Origin: Chondrilla cf. caribensis
Lineage: Eukaryota; Porifera; Demospongiae; Chondrillida; Chondrillidae
DNA: 64,000 bases
Direction of reading: 5' to 3'
Assembly: GCA_964020155.1 (NCBI GenBank)
Contig: OZ026566.1
Location: 1,300,001-1,364,000, forward strand
Shown here: positions 54,426-64,000 of the stretch, piece by piece
Layout of the letters: every line of letters starts with the position of its first letter
How positions within the stretch are numbered: position 1 is the stretch's first letter
Made by a program: the position numbers and the translations under genes
Notes under the pieces: model-generated
Told to the model about the DNA's origin: nothing
The model's input: only the letters and a program-made list of their open reading frames with translations
Database searches by the model: none

Positions 54426-56202
54426 GGGGGGGGGCAGAAAGCCATGCACCTGTTTCCTTCTGTTGGGCTGCGAGGAGGCGTATTCTATCTCTTGGATTGG
54501 ACACCGAGAGTAGGGATGATACACACTCTTTTATAAGGGGTGTGTCCCAGTTCTTCTGATGGCAGGCACTAGCATTGGTAGGGATGTTCAGAGGGTTTTG
54601 AGATAGTGATGTCCACGCTTGGAGAGCTTTTTCTTGGTAGGGGTTATCCACAGTGTGTAAGTCAACAAAAAGGATGGCCAGGGACATAGAAGAGCAGCCT
54701 GCAGCAGAAGCCAAAAAGGCAGATGGTGCCAGCAAAACTGCACTTCTGATTCCAATCCCGCCAGCAGTGATTGGCAAGGAGGCTTGCTTCCAGCTGGTGT
54801 TGGAGAGGGCGACATTGCAGATGGACTCAAGCAGGTTCCTTTGCAGCTCATCAAATTCGGACAGTAGAGATGAAAGGAAGCAGGGAGCTGTTCGTAGAGT
54901 GTACATGAGTTTGGGGAGCGAGAAGGCATTTCTCAGTAGGCACAAAGCATCGTGTGCCTGCAACAACTTCAACCTCTCCCCCATGACAGTAAGGTCGGAG
55001 ATTTTCTTCCTCAGCACTTTATTAATGGATGCCAGTTCCCCAATAGGAGACCCTAACAGAGTGGATTCCTCTGGTGGTGTAAATTGGATGGATGAGAATT
55101 CAGATAGGAAGTCATCTTGAGCATGGGGATCCTTGCAGATACGTTCCGATTTACGGTGGTTGAGAATCAGGCCGATGCGTCTACCTTGCTCTTCGAGATG
55201 GAGTAAATCGGAATGGATGTCTTCTATTGAACCTCCAAGGGTTCCGTCATCCAGATAAAATACTGAGAATTCAGATTGTAAAGATGTGATCAGGTCATGG
55301 ATAGTGAGGCAGAATATGAGTGGACCCAAAGGGTCTCCTTGCTGCACTCCCTCACAGGAGTCAATGATATCGTTACCATGAAATAGCAGGGATGGTTGAC
55401 AATAGGCGGTGAATGCAAGTGAAAATACAGATGGAGCCTTCTCCAGAGCATGAGATAGCATTATATCTTGGCGAATGCTATTAAATGCATTCTGAAAGTC
55501 AAGCTTGAGCATGAGTTTGCCCTCCCCCAGCCCATGTATGTAGGATCTGGCAGAATGGACAGTGGCTTCTGCCCCCAATGGTGTACCGAAGCCCAACTGA
55601 ACTGGGAAAAGAAAGGAGCCCATATCATCCTTCACTTCAGCACAGACACACTTGGCAGCAAGACGGCGTAAGGTACAGCCAATTGCAATGGGGCGGATGC
55701 CTCCGTCTGTCTTGTTCAGGCCAATAAGGTTTGCCTCAAAGAAGTACGGACGGGCTGGGATAGGTACATTGCCAGCAATGACCATGTTGATGAATTTGGT
55801 TAAGGAGGTCACCAGAGAGGAAGAGTCAAGTCCCAGGGAGGGTGAAATGAGATCTTTCAGATGTTGAGGTGATAATCTATCCTGGCCTCCAGCAGAGCCA
55901 GAGGGGAAGGAGTATATTGCTTTTGAAATTGAGTTGAAAGAGATCTCAAGGCGGGAGTCGGGGGTCTGGAATGTGGGAAAGGAGCAATCTGGGTGTGAGG
56001 GAGGGTGCTTCTCCTTTAATAGATTGAGGGATCTTTTGTCAGGGATACAGAAAGTATCCCTGGAGCTAGCAATTCTCATGGCCCCGCGGAAGTCCCCATC
56101 CTCTAATTTGGCCAACACTCTAGCTGCGAGGATGCCAGGACAAGATCGTTTATCCTTAGATGGAATGACGGGAGAAACAACGTCAGCGTCGGTCTCGGCC
56201 AC
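54391..56202 (-). CDS. Retrotransposon reverse transcriptase
   Basis: 603 residues. RT motifs in order: 'SAGGQDRLSPQHL' (finger), 'KLDFQNAFNSI' (motif A with catalytic Asp), 'EGVQQGDPLGPLIF' (motif B), 'FYLDDGTL' (motif C, YLDD in place of the usual FADD), then 'LNHRKSE' (motif D). The downstream part is a helical thumb region. The frame closes just after a 14-base homopolymer (G on the + strand, 54421-54434), beyond which the next domain continues in another frame. It copies element RNA into DNA at the target site. The long intact frame suggests a fairly recent insertion. Confidence 0.9.
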   Translation of the reverse strand: MAETDADVVSPVIPSKDKRSCPGILAARVLAKLEDGDFRGAMRIASSRDTFCIPDKRSLNLLKEKHPPSHPDCSFPTFQTPDSRLEISFNSISKAIYSFPSGSAGGQDRLSPQHLKDLISPSLGLDSSSLVTSLTKFINMVIAGNVPIPARPYFFEANLIGLNKTDGGIRPIAIGCTLRRLAAKCVCAEVKDDMGSFLFPVQLGFGTPLGAEATVHSARSYIHGLGEGKLMLKLDFQNAFNSIRQDIMLSHALEKAPSVFSLAFTAYCQPSLLFHGNDIIDSCEGVQQGDPLGPLIFCLTIHDLITSLQSEFSVFYLDDGTLGGSIEDIHSDLLHLEEQGRRIGLILNHRKSERICKDPHAQDDFLSEFSSIQFTPPEESTLLGSPIGELASINKVLRKKISDLTVMGERLKLLQAHDALCLLRNAFSLPKLMYTLRTAPCFLSSLLSEFDELQRNLLESICNVALSNTSWKQASLPITAGGIGIRSAVLLAPSAFLASAAGCSSMSLAILFVDLHTVDNPYQEKALQAWTSLSQNPLNIPTNASACHQKNWDTPLIKECVSSLLSVSNPRDRIRLLAAQQKETGAWLSAPPPPYFGPGFETV

Positions 56203-56208
56203 GATTGC

Positions 56209-56784
56209 TTAGTTGATGAAACTTGCTAAGCTTCTTCGATGACCTCCCCTCACTGGAGCTTGCAAACATCTTCTTGGAAAGAGAAATAGGCGTTCCCTGG
56301 CGTTGAGACTGTTATTTTCGACGATGTTGTCCAGGATGGACGACAACTTCCTTGCTGTTTGATGTCTAGCTGCACGAGGGATTCTCTTCACAATTTTACC
56401 TTCACAACGGCCGGGATTGATGACAGATGGGATCGGAGATACTGAGTTGACCGAGATGGGCGATGCCTGGGTTTGCCGCGGCGGATTTTGATCCGTGTTG
56501 AATGAGTTGGCTGATGGAGCAGGAGGATTTTCCGAACCAGAACAACGATTTTTAACGGACCCATGAATTCTGACCTTCCCGTCTGACCGTAGAGGCATAT
56601 CCCTGCCACATACGGAGCACAAGGCTTTGATAACAGAAAACGCGATCCTGGGCATGCCACAGGGACGAAACTTCAGGAATTGGCAGCAAAAGGAAGGACG
56701 GGTGCTGATTCCGCGAGTACTGGCAACGATCGATAGGACGATTGACAGGAAGATATCCTTGAAATAAATCTTCAACTTCTTCAA
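56209..56784 (-). pseudogene. Retrotransposon N-terminal part
   Basis: 191 residues ending in a TAA stop at 56209-56211. The same frame continues without a break into the RT frame, so a single stop splits what looks like one polyprotein. It carries 'CSVCGRDMPLRSDGK' with a downstream His and Cys, a CxxC-H-C zinc-finger pattern, then a basic segment 'IVKRIPRAARHQTARKL'. Likely role: nucleic-acid binding ahead of the RT. Confidence 0.75.
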
Positions 56785-56815
56785 GTTCTATAACCTACTA
56801 GCGATCTGTCGGCCA

Positions 56816-57634
56816 TTTTTTTCATATATTTTCATAATATAATTATTATTATATATACGGTGTATGCAATGTAGCTATTCACATTCATTCTGTGATGACA
56901 ATGTAATGAACAATGAAATGAACGAAGATAACAAACTACCAGGTCATTAAACCTATATACTTCATAACTTATGACTATAATATCACATCCACAATCTACA
57001 AACATGGACCTGAAGCCTACTATTGTGGGGGGTACAGGAGAACATTTGGAACCATTCTCTTCAATGCATGGGAGAAATCTCCCCCCCCCCCTCTGGAGAT
57101 TATGATTATAATTATAATTCAATTTCATCATTTGAAAATGTTAATAATATTATAGTAATACTGTATATAATACTAGTATTTAATAAACTGTGTTACCCCC
57201 CGCTTTTTATACTTGCCACATCCCGACAGAAATCTTCCACATGTGTATTGTTAGCTATATGTACATCCTATATTCAGTTTTATGTATGGATATAATGATC
57301 ATTGTGATTTTGAAATTGACATAATGGAGATAATTATTCAGAGCATCAGATAACTGTACATTTTCATAGGGAATATATTTTCATATCTGACGGAAATCAT
57401 GTTTTTAATATCAGTCGAAAGCTTGGACATAGCTATGTCAAAAATATACAAGTGGTGGCTTCATATCTGTTTCCATTATCAAGTTACAGCACTTGAAAAT
57501 AGATGACTTCAAGAGCATGGAATGGAGAAAACGAGCAACTTGCGTTTTCTTTTTAAAACTATAATTTAAATGTAATATGTAGTAGACTAAGTTATATCCT
57601 GCCTAGGTGTGCTGTAGCAGATATAAGGAGCTAA
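56816..57634. other. Intergenic, AT-rich, no gene seen
   Basis: Short C-run at 57081-57090 and AT-rich sequence. No supported coding. Confidence 0.5.
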
Positions 57635-57637
57635 TTG

Positions 57638-58126
57638 ATTACCGAGGGCAAAGCATGGGATGAATTGTCACAGTCTACCATTAAAAATTGTTTCCGACAT
57701 TGTGGCTTTGGAACCAGCAGCGAGATTGAAGACACTCCAGAATTTATTGATGAATTAGATATTGCTGCTCAATTGCAAGAAAATCTGGAATGCGACTCTT
57801 CTGTGGATACCATAATTGAAGAGTACATCCACATTGACGATGATGTTGAAATAGCACCACTACTTGAATGTTCAGAAATTGCCTCTTTAGTGACTGAAAA
57901 GACCAAGACCAGCAGTGAAGATGACAACAGTGATGATTGTGATGTGGACATTGTCAAGCCATCAAAACTCGAAGTGAAGGGTGCCTTACAAGTTGTTAAG
58001 AATTATCTGTTGTGTTCAGATGGTAGTGTGGAGCAAATTCGGAAGTTTCAAGATTTGGAAAAGTTTATTGATGGTACACTTGCAGCTTGTAGGCATCAGA
58101 CTCAGATAACTGATTATTTTCACTAG
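57638..58126 (+). pseudogene. Pogo/Tigger-type transposase C-terminal remnant
   Basis: An open frame of about 162 residues without an ATG and with a TAA directly upstream. It opens with 'AWDELSQSTIKNCFRHCGF', typical of the segment after the DDE catalytic domain in pogo/Tigger/jerky-type transposases. A very acidic middle follows ('SSEDDNSDDCDVD'). It ends 'QTQITDYFH', which resembles the PCNA-binding (PIP-box-like) tail known from pogo. The DNA-binding and DDE domains are absent, so this is a 5'-truncated remnant. Elements with CAGTG termini in the window could have been mobilised by such an enzyme; this is inference. Confidence 0.75.
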
Positions 58127-58576
58127 TATTAACTGCAACTGTCATTTTGGTATATACTGTAATATTAATTTGGGTTTGCACATTATGCTTGTATGTACAG
58201 TGTGTACATGTATTGATAGATAGTGTACACGTAATTATATTGAATTTCATACACTGTCCACTAATACAGTGTATTATACTGCAGTATTATGTCTTTGCTT
58301 ATAAAGAACTTCTTTTATAAAGAACAAAAGTGGTAGGATTTTGGGGTTTGTTATATCAGGAGTTGACTGTAGTGAGTGGGCCTCATCTGTCCTGAGGTTA
58401 TGTACGTACATGTTTCCATGTCTCAGCAAATATGTAGGTATGTCATTGGATATATTGTTTATGCATGAACCTTAGACTAAAACCTTACAAAAGCACTGAA
58501 AGGCCTCTTCAGAGGACACAGGACATGACTTTAACACTATTAATGCTTCTTCAACGTAACCACAGCTGTAAGTGAT

Positions 58577-59140
58577 ATGCTTGATACATTCCTTCACACG
58601 ATCTTGCATAGTTCAATATCAATTTTACCAGTAGTTCAGTTGCTACACAACATTAGTACATGCACAGTGTTTGGCTTACATTCGTTTGGTATTGAAGTGT
58701 ACTAATGCTATGCTATGTCGTGTTGAGTAGCAACCTTGTTCACAATATGCTATAACCATTTTGCCCACCAAGGATATTATACCTGTAGTGTACATGTTGG
58801 TGTAAATCTATCTACATATATTTCATGTACAATGTATTATTATGGAATTGTTAATTGCACTGTGTTTTTGGTATTTATATACCATTTAGTAGGTTTTAGA
58901 GATTATTATCATCAAACATCACATTCACAACAGCAGAAGTAATGAGAGATGACACACCATATATGCTTGATACATTCCGCACAAGATTGCACAGTTCAAT
59001 ATTTTCAAGTAGTTCAGCTGGTACACAACATGAGTACACAGTGTTTGGCGTACACTTGTTTGCATTTACCGTATTGAAGTGTACTAGTCTTACTAATACT
59101 AATATGCTTTGTTGTGTTGAGTAGCAACCTTGTTCACAAT
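58577..59140. repeat. Diverged direct repeat of about 170 bp
   Basis: 58577-58748 and 58959-59140 share 'TATGCTTGATACATTCC', 'TAGTTCAG', 'CACAGTGTTTGGC', 'TATTGAAGTGTACTA' and 'TTGAGTAGCAACCTTGTTCA'. The spacing is about 385 bp. Non-coding; perhaps part of the pogo element or a duplicated MITE. Confidence 0.8.
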
Positions 59141-59370
59141 TTATATATATACACGTGGCCTATTACAAAGAACATACGTAACACAAGACACTACTCTATT
59201 GTTTAGCACGTAGCGCTAATTACCTATGAACACATACGTGATACCTAAATATAGCTTACTACAACACAATACTACACAAGTTCAACATGTACTACTAAAG
59301 ATCATGGTGATGGTGACGTTCTTGCATTTTTTATAGACATAATATATATTGATACAATAAATAGTCATTT

Positions 59371-60597
59371 TTAAATGAGCTGGGTATGTGCCTTTGGCTC
59401 CCATCCCAGGACCTTCAACAACTGCTGGCTAAGATACTCTCTCTTTTGATAGATATCATGATTAGGAGCTGCGACCGAATGCTGAAGTGCTGTGTGAAAC
59501 CACTTGTAGTATTTGTCCTCTGCTACAGTTTTTTCAGTGAAAAAGGCCTTGCGAGCTGGAAGAACATAGCGTGGACGAAAAACTGACTCAGGCAAATCTT
59601 GTCCAAAGGCAAATCTTTTGCGAAAATCCAAAGAAGTGTAGAATTCCACAAACTTAGCAATGACCTCAGCTCTCTGAGGGTCAGCAAACTTGCTTTTGTT
59701 CACAACTACAGCATCTGTGTAGGTGAGAAGGAAATTGGAACGATCCAGCGCAGGAGAAACAATATTAAGTGCATGCTTTTGCTTCTTTTCCTGCGTAGCC
59801 TTTTGGAGTACTTCGCCCAAATTTTCTGAATAGGCATACATCAGGATATGTTGGTAATGGATAACTTCGTTGACGAGCAATTCGTGGTTATCGTGAAATT
59901 CTCCATCTGTATCTGGATTGTCTCTGCCAGGTGGTTTTCCGTAGTCAGTGTACTCCTTCAGCTCCTCAACCAGTTTAGGATCAACTGGGGCATCAATACC
60001 CTCATAAACAGAACCCTTGCCATGCTTGTCAACATAAGCATCAAGGTAAAACATTGGCAGACCCCAACTTCCTCGAAAATCACCGGCCAGAAGTACTTTT
60101 GGTCCAGATTCGGATTCTGCCTTGTCCAGCGCTTTCTTCAATTCATCGAATGATTTCCATTCCTTTAGTAATGGTTCTTTGGGTTTGTTGTCCTTGTCCG
60201 CAAGCTCCATTAGAAAGCTGGCGCACTGAAGAGTAGGGACACCGTACAGATGCTGCTTAAAGTGCGGTGAATATCCCACCGATTGAACAGCAGAAGCTGT
60301 GTAGATGTCTTCCGTCACTTTGAAATGACCTTCCAGGGGTTGCAGACAACCTGCCTTGGCCAGTTCTCCGAGAAGAATGGTGTCAACTTCCATGATGTCG
60401 TAAGCCTCTTCGCCGTTGGACAAATGAGTGGACGTCAGCTTTTTCAGATCATAAGGATCCGCTTTTGTCTCCACCTGCACAGACTCGCCGCATTTCTTCT
60501 TGAATTCATCGGCTATAAACTGTTTCAGCCCAACCAGCTTGTCACCGGCCAGATCAGGAATGTAGGGAAATATTGCTATTCGAAGCTGTGATGACAT
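59371..60597 (-). CDS. Thiaminase-I-like (thiamine pyridinylase) protein
   Basis: Intronless frame of 408 residues from an ATG at 60597. It opens 'LRIAIFPYIPD' (residues 5-15), close to the 'ALYPYVPD' start of bacterial thiaminase I. 'AYDIMEVDTILLGELAKAG' and then 'YGVPTLQCASFL' place Cys125 where the catalytic Cys of thiaminase I lies. 'YAYSENLGEVL' with Glu258 may supply the base. The fold is that of a periplasmic binding protein. Thiaminase I swaps the thiazole of thiamine for another nucleophile. No signal peptide is seen, unlike the secreted bacterial enzymes, so it may be cytosolic. Neighbours are all multi-exon, which makes transfer from bacteria or retroposition plausible. An unrelated solute-binding role is the main alternative. 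Confidence 0.65.
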   Translation of the reverse strand: MSSQLRIAIFPYIPDLAGDKLVGLKQFIADEFKKKCGESVQVETKADPYDLKKLTSTHLSNGEEAYDIMEVDTILLGELAKAGCLQPLEGHFKVTEDIYTASAVQSVGYSPHFKQHLYGVPTLQCASFLMELADKDNKPKEPLLKEWKSFDELKKALDKAESESGPKVLLAGDFRGSWGLPMFYLDAYVDKHGKGSVYEGIDAPVDPKLVEELKEYTDYGKPPGRDNPDTDGEFHDNHELLVNEVIHYQHILMYAYSENLGEVLQKATQEKKQKHALNIVSPALDRSNFLLTYTDAVVVNKSKFADPQRAEVIAKFVEFYTSLDFRKRFAFGQDLPESVFRPRYVLPARKAFFTEKTVAEDKYYKWFHTALQHSVAAPNHDIYQKREYLSQQLLKVLGWEPKAHTQLI

Positions 60598-61463
60598 CAG
60601 TCTACACTTCAGACCTATTAACTGTTAAGTTGAGTTTGATTGTTGATTGAGCCACGATCTCAAACTGCACCACTCTGAAGGCCCGTTCAAAGATTCACCA
60701 CAAGCACTCCATTACCTGTGTACAAGGCCTAAATATAACCGACTCGTTTCCCGATTGAGCATACTAATTATGAATAGACAACTATTTTAAGAAAATGATC
60801 ATACGATAATCTTATTGTGTACCATGATGCGTGGGCGTTTCCTTTGATGTGGTCAGGTGTCTTAATCGCTAAACTACCTCATTACGTATTCATGGGGTGT
60901 ATAACTTTTTTCCCAAGGTGTATAACTGACTCTGTTATACACCTCGTTAGTATTATTCTATCACTTATGAGCCGAAACGAAATTTCGCGTTGATAGATCG
61001 AACGGGATGGCTAGAATTACACTGGAAAGGGACAATCGAATTCGAACGTATCGATATAGAATTAAACCCTTCCCTCAAGCCATCAACGAAACGAATTTCA
61101 CATTGATAGATCGAACGGGACGGCTAGAATTTCACTGGGAAGGGACGATTGGATCGCTCTCCTACTAAAGACGGTCGGGTTAGTTATCTTCTGAATAGAG
61201 ACATTTGGGCCAGGTATCTAGTAGATAGAGACTGACAGCGGTAGCTTACTTCAAGATTTGTATCTTGTACAAGCAGCTTGGCTCTCGAAACAATCCGGCA
61301 ATTCGTATAGCTAATAGTCTTAGAACTACATTTGGACGGTTAACAATCGATTTATCCATATAACTTGAGAGAAAGAACAAGTTAAATGAAGACAGGCGGT
61401 CGAAACAAGTAACCTACATCCTCAGGCTGCGCCTTCGGATGTCTTGCATCATGGTACAAGATA
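60598..61463. other. Upstream of thiaminase-like gene; short inverted repeats
   Basis: No gene seen. 60895-60952 contains 'GGTGTATAACTTTTTTCCC' and 'GTTATACACCTCG' in inverted form. The phrase 'TTGATAGATCGAACGGGA' occurs twice (60992 and 61102), marking a local direct repeat of about 110 bp. At 61421-61440 a GC-rich loop 'CCTCAGGCTGCGCCTTCGG' recurs. Confidence 0.6.
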
Positions 61464-61557
61464 GTTATACAATGGGAACGGAAGTTTAGCGATCAACACC
61501 TTCGGGCTCCGCCCTCAGGTGTTTAAATCGCTAAACCTTCCGTCCCCATTGTATAAC
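61464..61557. repeat. Hairpin element with GC-rich loop
   Basis: Arms 'GTTATACAATGGGAACGGAA' and 'TTCCGTCCCCATTGTATAAC' continue inward through 'GTTTAGCGAT'/'ATCGCTAAAC'. The loop is 'CACCTTCGGGCTCCGCCCTC'. Confidence 0.85.
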
Positions 61558-62976
61558 CTATACATAGAACACTCGCATCAGCAAAATAAAAATGGCGGAT
61601 TAAGATGTTACAACTCTACAGCACCAGTGCAACAGGGAATCTGGGACCCCGTGAAAAAGGCACCCCCGAGTCAAATTCCCTAGGGAATAAGGCTCCTTAT
61701 TGGGGAAATTGGTCTCCCCTTGAACCATATACCCTCTATAATGTAACCTGTTTTAGGCACCTTTTTTAGGCACAACTTGAGGAAGATGGCGGTCAGCACA
61801 TGGCAAGTACAAGGAGAATCAAACAAATGAGGAAGAGGAACGCCACTAACATTGATTGGAATGAATAGAACTAGCTATAGGACAGAAGGAGTGAGTAGAC
61901 ATGCAATTTGAAGATTTAAAGATCGACTCTGAAGATGGTGGCGGCGAGTGGAGACTCATATGTGAATTTAGCAAATCGCTGTCCCCTGAACAGACTTTTA
62001 ATGCTCGACAATGTAGAAACAAGCTTTCTATGCCTCTCTTGCAATCCTTTCCTTTTTTTTTAACTTTTGTCCCATCATGCCTTAGACTTCGTCTTGCGTG
62101 AATTGGGACCAGACCTTGCCAGGGCAGTGAACACCCGGTGACTATTTGTCACCTCACGTAACCCCTGAGTCTAAGGCTTCCTTTTTGTATCACATTTGTT
62201 GTTCTTTAATTTGAATAATAATGTGTTTCTCCCCTAGAGTGTCTAGCTATGCTTGAACCAAACCCTTATGCTTCAAACTATATCCATGCTCAAACCATCC
62301 CCGTAATACTATATAACTTCGCATTGAAACTGGCCAACGGAGACTGTTGCCAAGTGAGCTACGAATTTGTAGGGAGTGCTCCTCCATAGATGTTGAAGAT
62401 ATATATGGCATTGGCTACTACAGTGTACTACTTGGGAAACAAATAGATTCCCACCTAATATGTATGGAGCAGATGGAGGGGATTAGATTTTGCAGCACTG
62501 AGAGATGAAGTAAATAAGAGTATCGATAATTCTGACTGCAGCATGTCAATGACCTACAGATTTTGTTTCTTATCAGTATTCATTGGTGATGACTATATAT
62601 GTTCTGCTTTTATATGTTTCTATTATAACACACACTAACAAAACATAGTCATCACCCATAATGGTGGGTACTTATAATATAGTATAAGTACCACCATTAA
62701 TATTTATCCTCTATCACCTTGTATATACTACTGGATCAAATGCATGTATATTATTGGAGAATAATAACATTTATATGAGTTCATTTCAAGATATGGCCTG
62801 GTATGACATATTTAACATTATTATTTTATAATACACACAATGTCATGTATGCTTGGTATTATAAATAAAATCAAAATACAAAAACATACCAAAAAACTTC
62901 TGAAGATGTCAATATTATTGACTCAATGTAGGAATCAACCTTTGAGTATCATTGTGATTGATCATGAAGTTGTGCA
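61558..62976. other. No supported gene
   Basis: A frame at 61901-62101 (66 residues) has no recognisable motif and ends in a Phe/Pro-rich run. An inverted pair lies at 62655-62696 ('ACCCATAATGGTGGGTACTT' region). The rest is AT-rich. Confidence 0.45.
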
Positions 62977-63338
62977 TTAGTTGAGCAGTGATGACTCCTC
63001 TAACTCCTCAATCCTCTCAAGACTTTTAGGAGTGACTGCCGACAACCTGGTCATTTCATGATGGATCTCCACATAAGCTACTTGCTGGTTCTGAGAATGT
63101 GATTGCTGCCCACCACGAGAGAGTGAGTGTGGATCTGACAGTGTCCAAACTCTGTTATGAGCACTTTAAGTGTGAATGAGCTAGGTTGAGAAGTGTCTTT
63201 GAGTACATTGTCAGAATCACTGCCAGTAGCGCTAGTCTCAGGTGATGGAGAAGTTACTGTAGCTGTTTCTCTCTCAACATGCAGGACCTGTAATAACAAG
63301 CGGTTCCCGTTTGTTCTTGTAGCTCAATAGTAAAACTC
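62977..63338 (-). pseudogene. Broken duplicate of the last AMT exon
   Basis: Aligns along its full length with AMT exon 16 (47179-47551): same acceptor-side start, 'ETSATGSDSDNVLKDTSQP' against 'ETASGSDSDNVLKDTPQP', and the same stop region. A stop appears near 63290 after a short deletion of about 10 codons, and a one-base loss in an A-run near 63165 shifts the frame. No other AMT exon is found beside it. It may be the end of a paralogue lying mostly outside the window or an isolated exon copy. Confidence 0.85.
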
Positions 63339-63359
63339 TGCAGTATAGTAACAGTTAGG

Positions 63360-64000
63360 ATAATTATGAAACACAGTATTACCAATAACAATTTGTAGCC
63401 CAACAGGGGGAATTTGCAATAAATATAGTCTAAGAGCTTTGGAGATTGTTCATGGGTGGTGTAATCAATGGAAAATTAATGTGGAGAAATGTAGTGTGGT
63501 CCATTTTCGGAAGAAAAGTGCAAGAAGATCTAGACTATTATATTATTAAAAATAGTAAGCACGAGCAAAAGGTAGGAATGATTGGGAGGATGGAATTAGA
63601 AAAGTTGCCCAGATGTTGGGGTGGGAGGGAGTTAGAGAGGACATGGGAAGTTTTTTTATGGGTTTGTTAGATAGGCAGATTGAGGAGATGCTGAATGATA
63701 GTATAATATGAAGAAAGCTGAGATCGGAATGGACAGAAAGGTGTAATAGGTCATCTAAATTACAGTATTGGGTAGGGGTGTGTGGAGAATAAGGAATGGC
63801 AGGATGGAGGACCTGTTATTGTAAGCAGAAGCCGAAGATGATTGATGGCAGAATTTAGAAGTGGATGCCCCAAGTTAGAGGTTGAGACAGGAAGGTGGCA
63901 AAACAAGGAGAGAAGGGAAAGATTGTGTCTACTATGCCACAAGGCAGTGGAGCTAGGGTGTTAGCCACTTCCTCAGTGTGTGAGGCACTGGAGAATGAAA
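63360..64000 (+). pseudogene. Decayed LINE reverse-transcriptase C-terminal region
   Basis: A frame near 63420-63545 reads 'WCNQWKINVEKCSVVHFRKK', typical of the segment after the catalytic motif in LINE reverse transcriptases. Further on, near 63850-63950, 'GCPKLEVETGRW' and 'ERLCLLCHKAVE' match the usual C-terminal zinc-knuckle part. Stops and shifts break it repeatedly, and it runs off the window edge. It directly abuts the AMT exon copy. Confidence 0.75.

Larger units (their letters stand above)
53690..56815 (-). mobile_element. Non-LTR retrotransposon with restriction-like endonuclease
   Basis: Reading on the minus strand, the coding region runs from about 56784 to 53774. It encodes an N-terminal CxxC-H-C zinc-knuckle-like segment, a reverse transcriptase, a second zinc knuckle and a PD-(D/E)xK-type nuclease. 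This order (nuclease after RT) is that of R2/NeSL-type non-LTR elements. The 3' end borders a (TA)n tract (53684-53707). The copy carries one stop and two frame breaks, so it is probably inactive. It sits less than 200 bp upstream of the AMT start codon. Exact ends and target duplication are not determined. Confidence 0.85.

Noticed and set aside
53871..56784. Interpretation of the RT locus as a virus-like or LTR element
   Set aside because: No long terminal repeats, protease, RNase H or integrase were seen; the RT plus downstream PD-(D/E)xK nuclease fits a non-LTR element.

Overview
The window looks like nuclear DNA of an early-branching animal, most likely a sponge. This is inference: there are many short introns with GT/AG borders, genes of animal-type families (CNRIP1, PPP1R36, ankyrin-tailed L-asparaginase, AMT ammonium transporter, a collagen/fibrinogen-like secreted protein), retroelement types known from sponges and cnidarians, and very dense (GT)n microsatellites and small inverted-repeat elements. 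There is no sign of a prokaryotic, organellar or viral genome.

Layout. 1-1.26 kb: decayed retroelement on +. 2.4-2.7 kb: long fold-back element. 3.25-4.34 kb (-): secreted collagen/fibrinogen-like gene. 2.8-10.9 kb: an old tandem duplication block that repeated this gene's 3' flank, a 30-bp minisatellite and a 1.3-kb non-coding unit. 11.6 kb: helicase fragment. 12.6-17.7 kb (+): ten-exon R3H-domain gene. 19.8-27.6 kb (-): fifteen-exon L-asparaginase/ankyrin gene (ASPG). 28.5-40.4 kb (+): PPP1R36 homologue, head-to-head with ASPG. 40.7-46.7 kb (+): two-exon CNRIP1. 47.2-53.5 kb (-): sixteen-exon AMT ammonium transporter. 53.7-56.8 kb (-): non-LTR retrotransposon lying directly upstream of AMT. 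57.6-58.1 kb (+): pogo-like transposase tail. 59.4-60.6 kb (-): single-exon thiaminase-I-like gene. 63.0-63.3 kb (-): broken duplicate of the last AMT exon. 63.4-64.0 kb (+): decayed LINE.

The exon chains of ASPG (1926 nt), AMT (1992 nt), R3H (1446 nt) and CNRIP1 (501 nt) were assembled by hand from splice signals. Each chain keeps frame throughout and is a multiple of three, which is good internal support. The genes do not form one pathway. ASPG (asparagine to aspartate plus ammonia) and AMT (ammonium transport) are both linked to nitrogen handling, but their proximity may be chance.

Points worth a second look: the intronless thiaminase-like gene (possible horizontal transfer); (GT)n tracts that begin exactly at 5' splice sites; tandem copies of a whole 5' splice site with the exon end in ASPG; several short hairpin elements with a similar GC-rich loop; and several TA-flanked MITE families, one of which has pogo-like termini.
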